DNA from: Rhizosphaericola mali
GTDB lineage: Bacteria > Bacteroidota > Bacteroidia > Chitinophagales > Chitinophagaceae
Assembly: GCF_004337365.2 (NCBI RefSeq)
Contig: NZ_CP044016.1
Span: 4,073,507-4,137,506, forward strand
Length of the DNA stretch: 64,000 nucleotides
Direction: 5' to 3'
In this document: positions 9,272-18,121 of the stretch, piece by piece
How the letters are laid out: each line of letters opens with the position of its first letter
How positions within the stretch are numbered: the first letter of the stretch is position 1
Program-made: the position numbers and the translations under genes
The notes under the pieces: generated by a model
Database searches by the model: none
What the model was told of the DNA's origin: nothing
The model's input: the letters and a program-made list of their open reading frames with translations, nothing else

Positions 9272-9556
9272 CTAAGAGTTTAGATACTCTAGACATTTTT
9301 CTATTTCTTTTAAATAAGAATCGATTCTTTTATTCAAATTGCTTTTTTCAGTTTCTGACCAATTGTTGGCACCGATATTAGCAACATCAATTTGTTGTTT
9401 CAATTTTTCATTTTCCTTTTTATGCAAAGCCAATTGTGTAGAAGTTTCGTGTAATTCTTCTTTCAAATTGGTATTTTCCTTTTGCAAACGCTTGTATCTC
9501 GTCAGCAAAGCTTGGAGCTTTTCCTCAATAATTTCTATTTGCGTATCTGTAGACAT
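9272..9556 (-). CDS. Small coiled-coil protein downstream of pheT
   Basis: A 94-residue, mostly helical, highly charged protein. From about residue 5 to 75 it shows heptad-like spacing of Leu and Ile (EEKLQALLTRYKRL, TNLKEELHETSTQLALHKK, EKLKQQIDV), so it is predicted to be a coiled coil with no signal or membrane segment. It begins 20 bp after pheT and ends 18 bp before fabD, so it is probably cotranscribed. Small coiled-coil genes beside pheT are known to me in Bacteroidota, often together with zapA, and a cell-division role (ZapB-like) is possible but not shown by the sequence. Confidence 0.75.
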   Translation of the reverse strand: MSTDTQIEIIEEKLQALLTRYKRLQKENTNLKEELHETSTQLALHKKENEKLKQQIDVANIGANNWSETEKSNLNKRIDSYLKEIEKCLEYLNS

Positions 9557-9576
9557 AAATGGGGATAAATGATGAA

Positions 9577-11994
9577 TTATTTTCTGATTTCTGCGCCTAA
9601 TTCTTTTTCAAAACCTTTGATTAAATGTTGGATCATTTTATCAATCTCCGCATCTGTCAAGGTTTTTTCCTGATCTTGGAAAGAGAAATTAATCGCGATG
9701 GATTTTTTATCCTTACCTATTTTTTCATTTTCAAAAATGTCAAACAAGCGGATATTTTCTAATTTATTCAAATTAGATTTTTTGATAACGGATTCAATGG
9801 CATCAAAACTTACACTACTATCCAAAACCATTGCCAAATCTCTAGAAACAGATGGGAATTTTGGAATTTCAGTATAAGTAATTTTTTGACTTTCTACAAT
9901 TTGAACCAATGGTTCTAGTAAAATATCGATAAAATATACAGGCGCTTTGATATCAAAGTCTTTCAATTTCTTACTGCTAACACGTGTAATCGTGCCGACT
10001 TTCTTTTTATTCATTTCAAAAGAAAGACCGTAATCATTTTCTAGTCTTTTGTAAGAGATTTTTTGAATACCATTCAAAGTTGCAATCGCATTTACAATCC
10101 CTTTTGCATAGAAGAAATCCATCGCTTGACCTTTGGAAATCCAATCATCTTCTTGGGTTTTACCAGAAATGTATATAGCAATATGCTCGGTCTCGATGTA
10201 ATTGCCGACTTCTTTTTTATAGTAAGATTTTCCCAATTCAAATAAGCGAAGATTGCTCATTTTTCTTTTAGAATTGTAGGCAATCACTTCCAAACCCGTT
10301 TCTAACATGGAAGGACGCATCACATCCAAATCAGCACTCAAACTATTCAACATTTTTACTGAATGTTCCAATGTTTCGTCGTTATAGTATTGACTATTGG
10401 TAATAGAATTGGTCAAGATCTCGTTGAAGCCTTCACCAGAAAGGTAATTAGCGACTTTTTCTTGAATATCTAATTTGCCCACCAATAGATCTACGGAAGG
10501 AGTGATGTGAATAGAAGCTGGAATACCTATATTATCCAAACCATCAATTCGGATGATTTCTTCGACGATATCCGCAGGCAAACTAATATCTGGTTTGTTA
10601 AATGGAACCGTCATAGTTACTGCCTCTTCCGTTTCACTCAATATGTCAAATCCTAATACATTTAAAATACGCGTTACCATTTGCGGAGCGTAATATTTAC
10701 CACTCAATACTTTCAAATAGTTGTATTCTAATGTAACTTGTTGTTTTTCTTTTGGATTTGGGTAAATGTCCACAATATCCGAACTAACAACTGCTCCAGC
10801 CAACTCTTGCAATAATAAAACTGCGCGTTTCAATACGTTCACCGTATTGGAAATATCCACGCCCTTTTCAAAATGTGTCGCAGCAGCCGTACGTAGATTG
10901 TGCTCAACAGAAGTTTTACGTATGGTTGTAGGTTTGAAAAAAGCACTTTCTAAAAATACATTTTTCGTTCCGTCCGTAATCCCACTATGCAAACCACCGA
11001 ATACACCCGCGATACATAATCCACCTTTTTGATCACAGATCATTAGATCATGTGCTTTTAAAGTTCTTTCTTTCTCATCTAAAGTGATGAATTTAGTTCC
11101 TTCCGGTAGATTTTTAACGATGATCTCGTGACCTTCAATTTTATCCAAATCAAAAGAATGCAATGGTTGACCATATTCTTCCAATATGAAATTAGTAATA
11201 TCTACCACATTATTAATAGGTCGGATACCCACTGCTTTCAATCTATTTTGTAACCATTCTGGAGATTCTTTTACCGTAATGTTACTAAGTGAAATACCTG
11301 CATAACGTTGGCAATCTTCCGTATTTTCAATAGTCACTTTTACAGGTAAAGTATTTTCTCCTGTCTTAAAATCCGCAATAGAAGGTGTAATACAATGAAT
11401 TTCTTTTCCTTGATGATGACTCAAATAAGCGCAAACATCTCTCGCGACACCGATGTGACTCATCGCATCCATACGATTGGCAGTCAAACCAATCTCATAA
11501 ATTGTATCTGTGAAAATATTAAAATATTCAGATGCTGGCGTTCCTGGTTTGACATCATTAGGCAAAACCATAATACCATCATGATTATTTCCTAAACCAA
11601 TCTCATCTTGAGCGCATATCATACCAAAACTTTCCACGCCACGAATTTTTGCTTTTTTCATGGTCAATGGATCTCCTTCCAATGGATAAATAGTTGCGCC
11701 GACAGTTGCCAAGATAATTTTTTGACCAGCAGCTACATTGGTAGCACCGCATACAACTTGTACAGGTTCTTCCTTGCCAATATTAACTGTTGTCACATGC
11801 AAATGATCCGAATTTTCATGATCTACACATGTCAAAACCTCTCCAACAACCAATCCTTCCAAGCCACCTTTAAGACTTTCAAAAGATTCCATTGCTTCTA
11901 CTTCCAAGCCAATAGAAGTAAGTATTTTAGATAATTGCTCTTCTTCAATTTTTTCTGGTAAATAATCATTTAACCAGCTGTAGGAAATTGTCAT
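9577..11994 (-). CDS. pheT: Phenylalanine--tRNA ligase beta subunit
   Basis: The 805-residue beta subunit of the (alpha-beta)2 phenylalanyl-tRNA synthetase. Domain order is as expected: N-terminal helix (ISYSWLNDYLPEKI), an EMAP-type tRNA-binding domain (about 45-150, VVGEVLTCVDHENSDHL and VVCGATNV), the B3/B4 editing region (DITNFILEEYGQPLHSFD), B5 (about 405-480), the catalytic-like core, and a C-terminal ferredoxin-like anticodon-binding domain (about 710-805, PKFPSVSRDLAMVLD). pheS is not adjacent, as is often the case in this phylum. It is the first gene of the minus-strand run pheT, coiled-coil gene, fabD, ftsE. Confidence 0.97.
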   Translation of the reverse strand: MTISYSWLNDYLPEKIEEEQLSKILTSIGLEVEAMESFESLKGGLEGLVVGEVLTCVDHENSDHLHVTTVNIGKEEPVQVVCGATNVAAGQKIILATVGATIYPLEGDPLTMKKAKIRGVESFGMICAQDEIGLGNNHDGIMVLPNDVKPGTPASEYFNIFTDTIYEIGLTANRMDAMSHIGVARDVCAYLSHHQGKEIHCITPSIADFKTGENTLPVKVTIENTEDCQRYAGISLSNITVKESPEWLQNRLKAVGIRPINNVVDITNFILEEYGQPLHSFDLDKIEGHEIIVKNLPEGTKFITLDEKERTLKAHDLMICDQKGGLCIAGVFGGLHSGITDGTKNVFLESAFFKPTTIRKTSVEHNLRTAAATHFEKGVDISNTVNVLKRAVLLLQELAGAVVSSDIVDIYPNPKEKQQVTLEYNYLKVLSGKYYAPQMVTRILNVLGFDILSETEEAVTMTVPFNKPDISLPADIVEEIIRIDGLDNIGIPASIHITPSVDLLVGKLDIQEKVANYLSGEGFNEILTNSITNSQYYNDETLEHSVKMLNSLSADLDVMRPSMLETGLEVIAYNSKRKMSNLRLFELGKSYYKKEVGNYIETEHIAIYISGKTQEDDWISKGQAMDFFYAKGIVNAIATLNGIQKISYKRLENDYGLSFEMNKKKVGTITRVSSKKLKDFDIKAPVYFIDILLEPLVQIVESQKITYTEIPKFPSVSRDLAMVLDSSVSFDAIESVIKKSNLNKLENIRLFDIFENEKIGKDKKSIAINFSFQDQEKTLTDAEIDKMIQHLIKGFEKELGAEIRK

Positions 11995-12098
11995 CTCTTT
12001 TATTTATTTAATACCAGTTTTTATATTGGTAAAGTGGCTGCGAAATTAAGAAAAAAGATGCACAGGATAATTATAAGGTATCTAATTAAGGTAATGAG

Positions 12099-12106
12099 TA
12101 TTTTTG
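12099..12106 (+). promoter_or_regulatory. Possible -7 element of the Omp85-type gene
   Basis: TATTTTTG fits the Bacteroidetes -7 consensus TAnnTTTG and lies 18 bp before ATG 12125, in the divergent gap between pheT and this gene. No clear TTG/TTTG is found at the usual -33 distance. Confidence 0.35.
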
Positions 12107-12124
12107 CAGCCAATTTTAAGTTTT

Positions 12125-13288
12125 ATGTTGAAGAATTTTAGCCGTAAATTATTTTGCTTTTCTTTTATATATATAGGTATCGTGACACAGTCGAATGCGC
12201 AGATTAAATTGGCAAAAAAAATATTGCATAAATATTTGACCAATGAAAGGGACAGCAGCAGAAAGCCCACTTTCATGCCACTTCCAATATTTTCTTATGC
12301 ACAAGAGACTAGAACAGAATTGGGATTAATGGGTTTATATTCATTTTATACGGATAGAAATGATTCGATGAATCGTATTAGCACCTTAAGTGCAAGCGGT
12401 TCATTTACCCAAAATAGTCAGTATACTGGCAAATTAAGAGCAGATATTTGGACAAAAAATAATGATCTACACGTAGTATCTGAAATTCGTTACCGAGATT
12501 TTCCTTTCTATTATTATGGTATAGGTGCCAATACTTTAAAATCTGATCGTACGCTTTTGGATGAAAAAAGATTTCGCGCTTTTTTTAGTGTAGACAAAAA
12601 AGTAACCGGACATTATTATATAGGTGGTATTATTGATTTTGAAAATTACGACTATAAAGCGCATGATAATAATACAGGAGGAATATATCCTACACAAAAT
12701 CTTGTAGGAAAAAATGGTGGTAAGATATTGACTTTAGGTATAGAAAATCTTATAGATACCAGAAATACTAATACTTATACCACCAAAGGGCAATATATCA
12801 ATCTGGATGTCAACTGGGCACCTAATCTATTTGGAAAAGATAATTATCGTGGCGCACTTATAGATTTCGACTATAGATATTTCCATAGTTTCACTCCCAA
12901 GTTAGTGTTAGGATTAAATGGAAATTATAGTACACTTACAAGAAACAATGCACCGTTTTACCTGTTATCCACAATGGGTAATGACGAAATTATGCGTGGT
13001 TATTACAATGGACGTTATCGTGATAAGGCTTTTGCCGCAGCCCAATCAGAATTAAGATATCGGTTTGTTCCTAGATTTGGTGTAGTAGCATTTGCAGGTT
13101 TAGGAACCGTATATGGGCAAAGTAAATTAAGTACAGGAAATATTAAACCTAATTATGGCGGTGGACTACGTTACTTTTTTGATTTGGACAAAAATATGAG
13201 TGTCCGTATTGATTATGGTGTTGGACAAAGAGTAGCAGGCGAAAGTAGACAAGGCGGTTTTTATTTCTCCTTCGGGGAAGCATTTTAA
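12125..13288 (+). CDS. BamA/TamA (Omp85)-family outer-membrane barrel protein
   Basis: A 387-residue protein with a signal peptide (MLKNFSRKLFCFSFIYIGI... ending near SNAQ) and a C-terminal Omp85-type beta-barrel. Typical strands are GGKILTLGIENLIDTRN (the family strand before the D-R-N turn), GQYINLDVNWAP, YRDKAFAAAQSELRYRF, FVPRFGVVAFAGLGTVYG and the closing NYGGGLRYFFDLDKNMSVRIDYGVG, ending in aromatic Phe. There are no POTRA repeats, so it is not BamA itself but a short surface-antigen type barrel, possibly for export or lipid transfer. The frame is open from TTG 12104, but ATG 12125 gives the better signal sequence. Confidence 0.8.
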   Translation: MLKNFSRKLFCFSFIYIGIVTQSNAQIKLAKKILHKYLTNERDSSRKPTFMPLPIFSYAQETRTELGLMGLYSFYTDRNDSMNRISTLSASGSFTQNSQYTGKLRADIWTKNNDLHVVSEIRYRDFPFYYYGIGANTLKSDRTLLDEKRFRAFFSVDKKVTGHYYIGGIIDFENYDYKAHDNNTGGIYPTQNLVGKNGGKILTLGIENLIDTRNTNTYTTKGQYINLDVNWAPNLFGKDNYRGALIDFDYRYFHSFTPKLVLGLNGNYSTLTRNNAPFYLLSTMGNDEIMRGYYNGRYRDKAFAAAQSELRYRFVPRFGVVAFAGLGTVYGQSKLSTGNIKPNYGGGLRYFFDLDKNMSVRIDYGVGQRVAGESRQGGFYFSFGEAF

Positions 13289-13312
13289 TAAATAATTGAT
13301 ATTCAAATAATT

Positions 13313-13684
13313 ATGTTAAAAAGAGATATACTTACAAAGAATCTAGCCATTCTTGTGGATAAAGTACAACAAATCAATAATAAGATCATGGATGATCCAG
13401 GTGAAGCATTGAAAATGGTGGAAAATGTCGAAGACACATCTATTTTGGATCAACTTGCTCAAAAATCCGGGCAAATATTGTTAGTAGACGATCAAATGGT
13501 GAAGGCACAGATTGATTTAGCATTTGCAAAAGCCAATATTTTACAGAAACAAGGCAAAGAAGTGGAAGCAAAAGCACAATTTCAACAGGTTTATCAACAT
13601 ATGCAGTCTTTTCAGGAGATATTTCCCAAAAATTTTCCTTTCGATTTTTTTAGTAAAATGGCGATTATTAAAAATAACATTTAA
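13313..13684 (+). CDS. Hypothetical helical protein
   Basis: A 123-residue soluble protein with no signal peptide or membrane segment. It is predicted almost wholly helical, with a TPR-like helix pair near residues 60-105 (DLAFAKANILQKQGKEVEAKAQFQQVYQHMQSF). I do not recognise the family. It begins 24 bp after the Omp85-type gene without an obvious terminator between them, so it is probably cotranscribed. The only other neighbour is the putative origin region on its right. Confidence 0.6.
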   Translation: MLKRDILTKNLAILVDKVQQINNKIMDDPGEALKMVENVEDTSILDQLAQKSGQILLVDDQMVKAQIDLAFAKANILQKQGKEVEAKAQFQQVYQHMQSFQEIFPKNFPFDFFSKMAIIKNNI

Positions 13685-14003
13685 AAATGTGGGTAAACTA
13701 TCATCGTCTTTTCGTTAAAAACATGCTTTTTAACATAAATATGTTAATAACTCACTTTGATGGTGCAAAACCCCAATATTTTCAAAAATTATTGTGAAGA
13801 AAAATAGAATAAGTACGATGAAATTCCTTGCAAATACCAAAGTCAACAATTTCAACACGAATTATCCATTGTTAATTCACAGTCAATTTTTGTTAATATT
13901 AAATTAACCCACAGAAATTAGCCTGTGTATTAAAATTTGTGAATAACGCTCTGAAATTGCTAATTTTATATTGTAAATGATATTGCGTGTAATTGTTAAT
14001 AAA

Positions 14004-14012
14004 TGTGGATAA
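14004..14012 (-). promoter_or_regulatory. DnaA box, exact match
   Basis: TGTGGATAA, the reverse complement of the consensus TTATCCACA. Confidence 0.6.
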
Positions 14013-14037
14013 ACTCAAAGTAATTAACTTCCATCAT

Positions 14038-14046
14038 TGTGGATAA
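14038..14046 (-). promoter_or_regulatory. DnaA box, exact match
   Basis: TGTGGATAA in the same orientation as the box at 14004, with starts 34 bp apart. It is followed immediately by degenerate boxes in the opposite orientation. Confidence 0.6.
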
Positions 14047-14128
14047 TCAAGTTATCCCGAAATCCACACTCCTAATAGTAATAAGGTTTTTATATAAATA
14101 AAGAAATAATATAAATATTACGGTAGAT

Positions 14129-15136
14129 ATGAACATTGATATAGCGTTGGAAAAGATTGAAGAAAAAGGATATTTGGATGTAGCCATAGATCCAACTTTG
14201 GATCTGTTTGAAGAAATTCAAAAATTGAAAAAGGAAAAGAATGCAGTTTTGTTAGCACATTATTATCAAGATGCGGATATACAAGATGTAGCAGATTATA
14301 TTGGGGATAGTTTGGGGCTTGCACAACAGGCTGCACAGACAGATGCAGATATGATTGTATTTGCTGGTGTACATTTCATGGCGGAAACTGCCAAGATCTT
14401 AAATCCAACTAAGAAAGTGTTGCTGCCTGATTTGAATGCTGGTTGCTCGCTTGCAGATAGCGCCCCTGCAGATGCTTTTAGAGCTTTCAAAGCAAAGTAC
14501 CCTGATCATATCGTTGTTTCTTATGTGAATTGTACAGCTGAAATCAAAGCATTGAGTGATATTATCTGTACAAGTGGTAATGTGGAAAAGATCATTGAAA
14601 GTATCCCAATGGATCAACCTATCATATTTGCACCGGACAAAAATCTAGGTGCTTATGTAAATAAGGTTACGGGCCGCAATATGGTTCTTTGGAACGGATC
14701 CTGTATGGTTCATGAGATTTTTAGTTTGGAGAAGATTTTGCGCCTTAAAACGCAGCATCCAAAGGCAAAAGTATTGGCACATCCTGAATGCGAACAAGCT
14801 GTTTTGGATGTAGCAGATTATGTTGGAAGTACAACAGGTATTTTGAATTTTGCAAAAAAGGATGATGCACGAGAATATATTGTTGTCACGGAGACTGGTA
14901 TTTTACATCAAATGATGAAGGATAACCCAAATAAGACCTTTATTCCTGCACCACCTAATAATGGCTGCGCATGTAACGATTGTCCTCATATGAAGCTTAA
15001 TACGCTCGAGAAGCTATATTTATGCATGAAGTATGAACAACCTGAATTACTTATGGACGAACAATTGCGTATAGAGGCTAAAAAACCAATTGATCGGATG
15101 CTTGAAATAAGCAGAAAAGCAGGATTAATTAAATAA
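14129..15136 (+). CDS. nadA: Quinolinate synthase
   Basis: Condenses iminoaspartate with dihydroxyacetone phosphate to quinolinate in de novo NAD synthesis, using an oxygen-sensitive [4Fe-4S] cluster. The 335-residue protein has the substrate motif [28 protein letters not shown], and three candidate cluster cysteines spread over the three repeats: [19 protein letters not shown] and the C-terminal [11 protein letters not shown]. It is the gene directly right of the putative origin. nadB and nadC are not in the window, but nadD lies 4 kb further on. Confidence 0.96.
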   Translation: MNIDIALEKIEEKGYLDVAIDPTLDLFEEIQKLKKEKNAVLLAHYYQDADIQDVADYIGDSLGLAQQAAQTDADMIVFAGVHFMAETAKILNPTKKVLLPDLNAGCSLADSAPADAFRAFKAKYPDHIVVSYVNCTAEIKALSDIICTSGNVEKIIESIPMDQPIIFAPDKNLGAYVNKVTGRNMVLWNGSCMVHEIFSLEKILRLKTQHPKAKVLAHPECEQAVLDVADYVGSTTGILNFAKKDDAREYIVVTETGILHQMMKDNPNKTFIPAPPNNGCACNDCPHMKLNTLEKLYLCMKYEQPELLMDEQLRIEAKKPIDRMLEISRKAGLIK

Positions 15137-15155
15137 TGAATTGTAGTAAAATACT

Positions 15156-15986
15156 TTATGAATTAAAATCTATTGTTTGATCTGAGCCATTTTCATTAAA
15201 TGGATCATTATAAATTCTATTTTTTTGTTCTAAGTATTTTTTACTTGTATTTTCTATGTATTGACCTAATTGTAGATCATTCATATATATGAGTGAAAAA
15301 TAATTGGGTCTATATTCTTTCATGTATATCTGTCTGTCTGTATCACTTAGATTTGTCAATTGTCTTACTAAGGAAATCGTAAATCTATGACTTACATAGT
15401 TATATTGTTCGTCCTCAATAATTCTTCTGCGGTACATTTCTTGTCTTTTGTTGTATGCAAATTTGAATGAATTGATTAATGCATCAACATCTACGCCTAC
15501 ACCAAATGTACCAGGTGCAGCTTGAGATAATCTGAATCCACCTTTATCTGGATTAAATATTTTAGCATATTCTTGCCTATTTCTTATAGAATCTAATCTA
15601 TAACTATTTGCTTGAACAGTCACAGGAGATAACCAATGTTTATCATCAGGAAGAGGAGAAGTTGCTTTTAGACTTACATTGAATTGATATGTATATTTAA
15701 CTATACTGGATGCGTATTTTAAGGTGTTTCTACCTTTATAATTAAACCAAAGGCTATCTTTTGGAAGTAATGTAATTATATAATTACCTACTGAATCAGT
15801 GTAAGTAACATGACCAGAATTTGTTTCCACTTTTACATTTGGTATAGGTTTGTAATGCGTCTCGTCATACACAGTACCTGCAATTGCTGTTCCTCTTTGA
15901 GCTTTGGCAATCATTATGCTAGACAAAAAGACTACAGGAATTAATATAAGTTGATTCAGGTTTAATTTATAATTCAATGTAAGCAC
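15156..15986 (-). CDS. Secreted carboxypeptidase-regulatory-like domain protein
   Basis: A 276-residue exported protein of unknown function. After a signal peptide (about residues 1-29, ending AKAQ) comes one Ig-like CarboxypepD_reg domain (about 33-110: GTAIAGTVYDETHYKPIPNVKVE and YTDSVGNYIITL), the module seen at the N-terminus of SusC proteins. The rest is charged and helical (YRLDSIRNRQEYAKIF, QEMYRRRIIEDEQYNYVSHR) with no membrane segment. This layout, an Ig-like domain then a helical tail with RxxY-type motifs, recurs in Bacteroidota hypothetical proteins. It converges with nadA, with only 19 bp between stop codons. Confidence 0.7.
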   Translation of the reverse strand: MLTLNYKLNLNQLILIPVVFLSSIMIAKAQRGTAIAGTVYDETHYKPIPNVKVETNSGHVTYTDSVGNYIITLLPKDSLWFNYKGRNTLKYASSIVKYTYQFNVSLKATSPLPDDKHWLSPVTVQANSYRLDSIRNRQEYAKIFNPDKGGFRLSQAAPGTFGVGVDVDALINSFKFAYNKRQEMYRRRIIEDEQYNYVSHRFTISLVRQLTNLSDTDRQIYMKEYRPNYFSLIYMNDLQLGQYIENTSKKYLEQKNRIYNDPFNENGSDQTIDFNS

Positions 15987-16041
15987 TGTTTTAAAATTGT
16001 AATATTACATTACTATTTTGATCTTTGTTGATAAAAAATGT

Positions 16042-16079
16042 TTAAAAGATTAAACTATAATTATAGTTTAATCTTTTAA
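16042..16079 (-). terminator. Terminator-like perfect palindrome after mnmG
   Basis: A 38-bp perfect palindrome made only of A/T plus two C/G pairs per arm. On the minus strand it lies 24 bp past the mnmG stop and is followed by a T-rich stretch. Confidence 0.65.
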
Positions 16080-16102
16080 TAACAATTTGTTTTATAAAAT
16101 AA

Positions 16103-17971
16103 TTATCTTCCCATGTAGACCATTAATATTTGGATGTCACTTGGGTTGACACCGCTTATTCTACTAGCTTGTCCAAGTGTTGCAGGTTTGATTTGATTTA
16201 GTTTGAGCATGGATTCTTTTCTTAATGCTGGAATATTTTCATAATTGAAATTTTCTGGTATTTTAAGATTTTCCATTTGACTCATTCTTATAACTAATTC
16301 TTCTTCTTTTTCAATATATTTTTCATATTTGATTTGAATTTCTGCTTGTTCAATAGTTTCAGAATTATATTGTGCAGTTTCTTCTTTGAGTACTTTTACG
16401 GACTCTAAAATAGGTTGTATAGCTACATCAGGTCGCAACAATATCTTAGCTGCTCTTTGCTTTTCTGTAATAGAAGCGGAAGAAATATCTGTTAAATAAG
16501 GATTGATTTCATCAGGAAGTACATTTGTTTCTTTCATTGCATATATGATCTGTTGTACATCTTGATTTTTCTTTTCTACTTTTTTCATTCTATCTTCTTT
16601 CGCTAAACCTAACTCAAAACTCTTAGGAGTCAAACGGAGGTCTGCATTATCTTGTCTCAAAAGTGTCCTATATTCTGCACGGCTTGTAAACATACGATAT
16701 GGTTCTTTGGTTCCTTTATTTACTAGATCATCAATCAATACACCGATATAAGCTTCATTTCTTTTTAGGATAAATGGATCGTTTTCATGTATCTTTTGGT
16801 GTGCATTGATTCCTGCCATTAAACCTTGACAAGCAGCTTCTTCATATCCAGTGGTGCCATTGATCTGTCCTGCAAAAAATAAATTAGAAATTAATTTAGT
16901 TTCCAATGTAAGTTTCAATTGTGTAGGAGGGAAGAAGTCATATTCAATTGCATAACCTGGACGAAAGATCTTTGCATTTTCAAATCCTTTTATTTGACGT
17001 AATGCTTTAATCTGTACATCTTCAGGAAGTGAAGTAGAAAAACCATTTACATAAATCTCGCAAGTATGAAAACCTTCTGGTTCTACAAATATTTGATGTC
17101 TATCCTTATCAGCAAATCGATTTATTTTATCTTCAATACTTGGACAATATCTCGGACCTACGCCTTCAATTCTTCCTGTGTACATTGGACTTCTATCAAA
17201 TCCGGTTTTAAGTATTTCATGTACATTGGTATTGGTATAAGTAATATGGCAACTTCTTTGTTGTTCTGCATTGATTTTTTTTACATCCATGTAAGAGAAA
17301 CCTGAAATGTATTCATCTCCTTTTTGCTCTTCCATTAGATCATAATTTAAACTTCTGCCATCTACTCTTGGAGGTGTACCTGTTTTTAAACGATCGCTTT
17401 CCATACCATAGGCAACTAATTGTTCGGTTATACCAGTAGCACCTTTCTCAGCTATTCTACCACCTTTCAATTGTTTTTCACCTATATGAATAACTCCATT
17501 TAGAAATGTGCCACTTGTAATAACCACAGATTTGGATCTAATCTCATGACCAAGACTTGTCTTTACACCGCATGCTTTTCCATTTTCTATGATTATTTCA
17601 GTTACCATATCTTGATAAAAATCTAGATTGGGAGTTTGTTCTAGCATTTCTCTCCATGTAGCTGCGAATAACATTCTATCACTTTGTGCTCTTGGGCTCC
17701 ACATTGCCGGACCTTTACTTCTATTAAGCATTCTAAATTGTAATAGACTTTTATCTGTTACAATTCCGCTATATCCACCCAATGCATCTATTTCTCTTAC
17801 TATCTGACCTTTTGCAATTCCACCCATCGCAGGATTACAACTCATCTGTGCTAATACTTGGAGATTCATTGTAATTAATAAAACCTTATCTCCTAAATTA
17901 GCTGCCGCTGCCGCTGCCTCACATCCTGCATGTCCTGCTCCTGCTACAATTACATCGTATTCTGCAAACAT
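16103..17971 (-). CDS. mnmG: tRNA uridine-5-carboxymethylaminomethyl modification enzyme MnmG
   Basis: The FAD-containing subunit that, with GTPase MnmE, installs cmnm5 at the wobble uridine of tRNAs. The 622-residue length is standard. The FAD-binding GxGxxG is VAGAGHAGCEAA (about residues 9-20). GGIAKGQIVREIDALGG, the SGTFLNGVIHIGEKQLKGGR block and GYAIEYDFF are family landmarks. The C-terminal helical MnmE/tRNA-binding domain ends PATLGQASRISGVNPSDIQILMVYMGR. It is a classic origin-proximal gene (gidA). The upstream gap to ybeY holds two parS palindromes. Confidence 0.97.
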   Translation of the reverse strand: MFAEYDVIVAGAGHAGCEAAAAAANLGDKVLLITMNLQVLAQMSCNPAMGGIAKGQIVREIDALGGYSGIVTDKSLLQFRMLNRSKGPAMWSPRAQSDRMLFAATWREMLEQTPNLDFYQDMVTEIIIENGKACGVKTSLGHEIRSKSVVITSGTFLNGVIHIGEKQLKGGRIAEKGATGITEQLVAYGMESDRLKTGTPPRVDGRSLNYDLMEEQKGDEYISGFSYMDVKKINAEQQRSCHITYTNTNVHEILKTGFDRSPMYTGRIEGVGPRYCPSIEDKINRFADKDRHQIFVEPEGFHTCEIYVNGFSTSLPEDVQIKALRQIKGFENAKIFRPGYAIEYDFFPPTQLKLTLETKLISNLFFAGQINGTTGYEEAACQGLMAGINAHQKIHENDPFILKRNEAYIGVLIDDLVNKGTKEPYRMFTSRAEYRTLLRQDNADLRLTPKSFELGLAKEDRMKKVEKKNQDVQQIIYAMKETNVLPDEINPYLTDISSASITEKQRAAKILLRPDVAIQPILESVKVLKEETAQYNSETIEQAEIQIKYEKYIEKEEELVIRMSQMENLKIPENFNYENIPALRKESMLKLNQIKPATLGQASRISGVNPSDIQILMVYMGR

Positions 17972-18018
17972 TGTATAACTTAATTTATGGGTGCAAAGTT
18001 ACTATTGTTATTTAAAGA

Positions 18019-18068
18019 AAGGGTTAATTATTTTATGTTCCACGTGGAACATAAAATAATTAACCCTT
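18019..18068. promoter_or_regulatory. parS: parS site inside a 50-bp perfect palindrome
   Basis: The 16-bp centre (18036-18051) is TGTTCCACGTGGAACA, a canonical ParB-binding parS palindrome. The symmetry continues for 17 bp on each side without mismatch. It lies between mnmG and ybeY, about 4 kb from the DnaA-box cluster. ParB nucleating here would load SMC and drive origin segregation. The hairpin might also act as a terminator for ybeY. Confidence 0.85.
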
Positions 18069-18081
18069 GAAATGAATTTTA

Positions 18082-18121
18082 AAATAAGTAAAATGTTCCA
18101 CGTGGAACATTTTACTTATTT
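18082..18121. promoter_or_regulatory. parS: Second parS site inside a 40-bp perfect palindrome
   Basis: The identical 16-bp core at 18094-18109 is flanked by 12-bp perfect arms with a sequence unrelated to that of the first site. The right arm covers the stop codon of ybeY (18112-18114). The two cores are 58 bp apart, centre to centre. Confidence 0.85.

Larger units (their letters stand above)
13685..14128. other. oriC: Putative chromosomal replication origin (DnaA-box cluster)
   Basis: A gene-free, AT-rich 444-bp stretch. It holds two exact DnaA boxes TGTGGATAA (14004-14012, 14038-14046), two with one mismatch (13688-13696 TGTGGGTAA, 13938-13946 TGTGAATAA) and several with two mismatches in both orientations (for example 13862-13870, 13905-13913, 14052-14060, 14060-14068). 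An almost pure A/T stretch at about 14085-14120, next to nadA, could be the unwinding element. Small AT palindromes at 13714-13746 precede the boxes. parS sites lie about 4 kb away and mnmG (gidA) and dnaN are within 10 kb, all typical of origin neighbourhoods. dnaA itself is not in the window. Confidence 0.6.

Noticed and set aside
10063-11934. Several open frames on the plus strand across pheT (60-108 codons)
   Set aside because: They are antisense to a fully conserved pheT, have no recognisable domains, and their amino-acid composition (Cys-, His- and Ile-rich) is typical of reverse-strand shadows.
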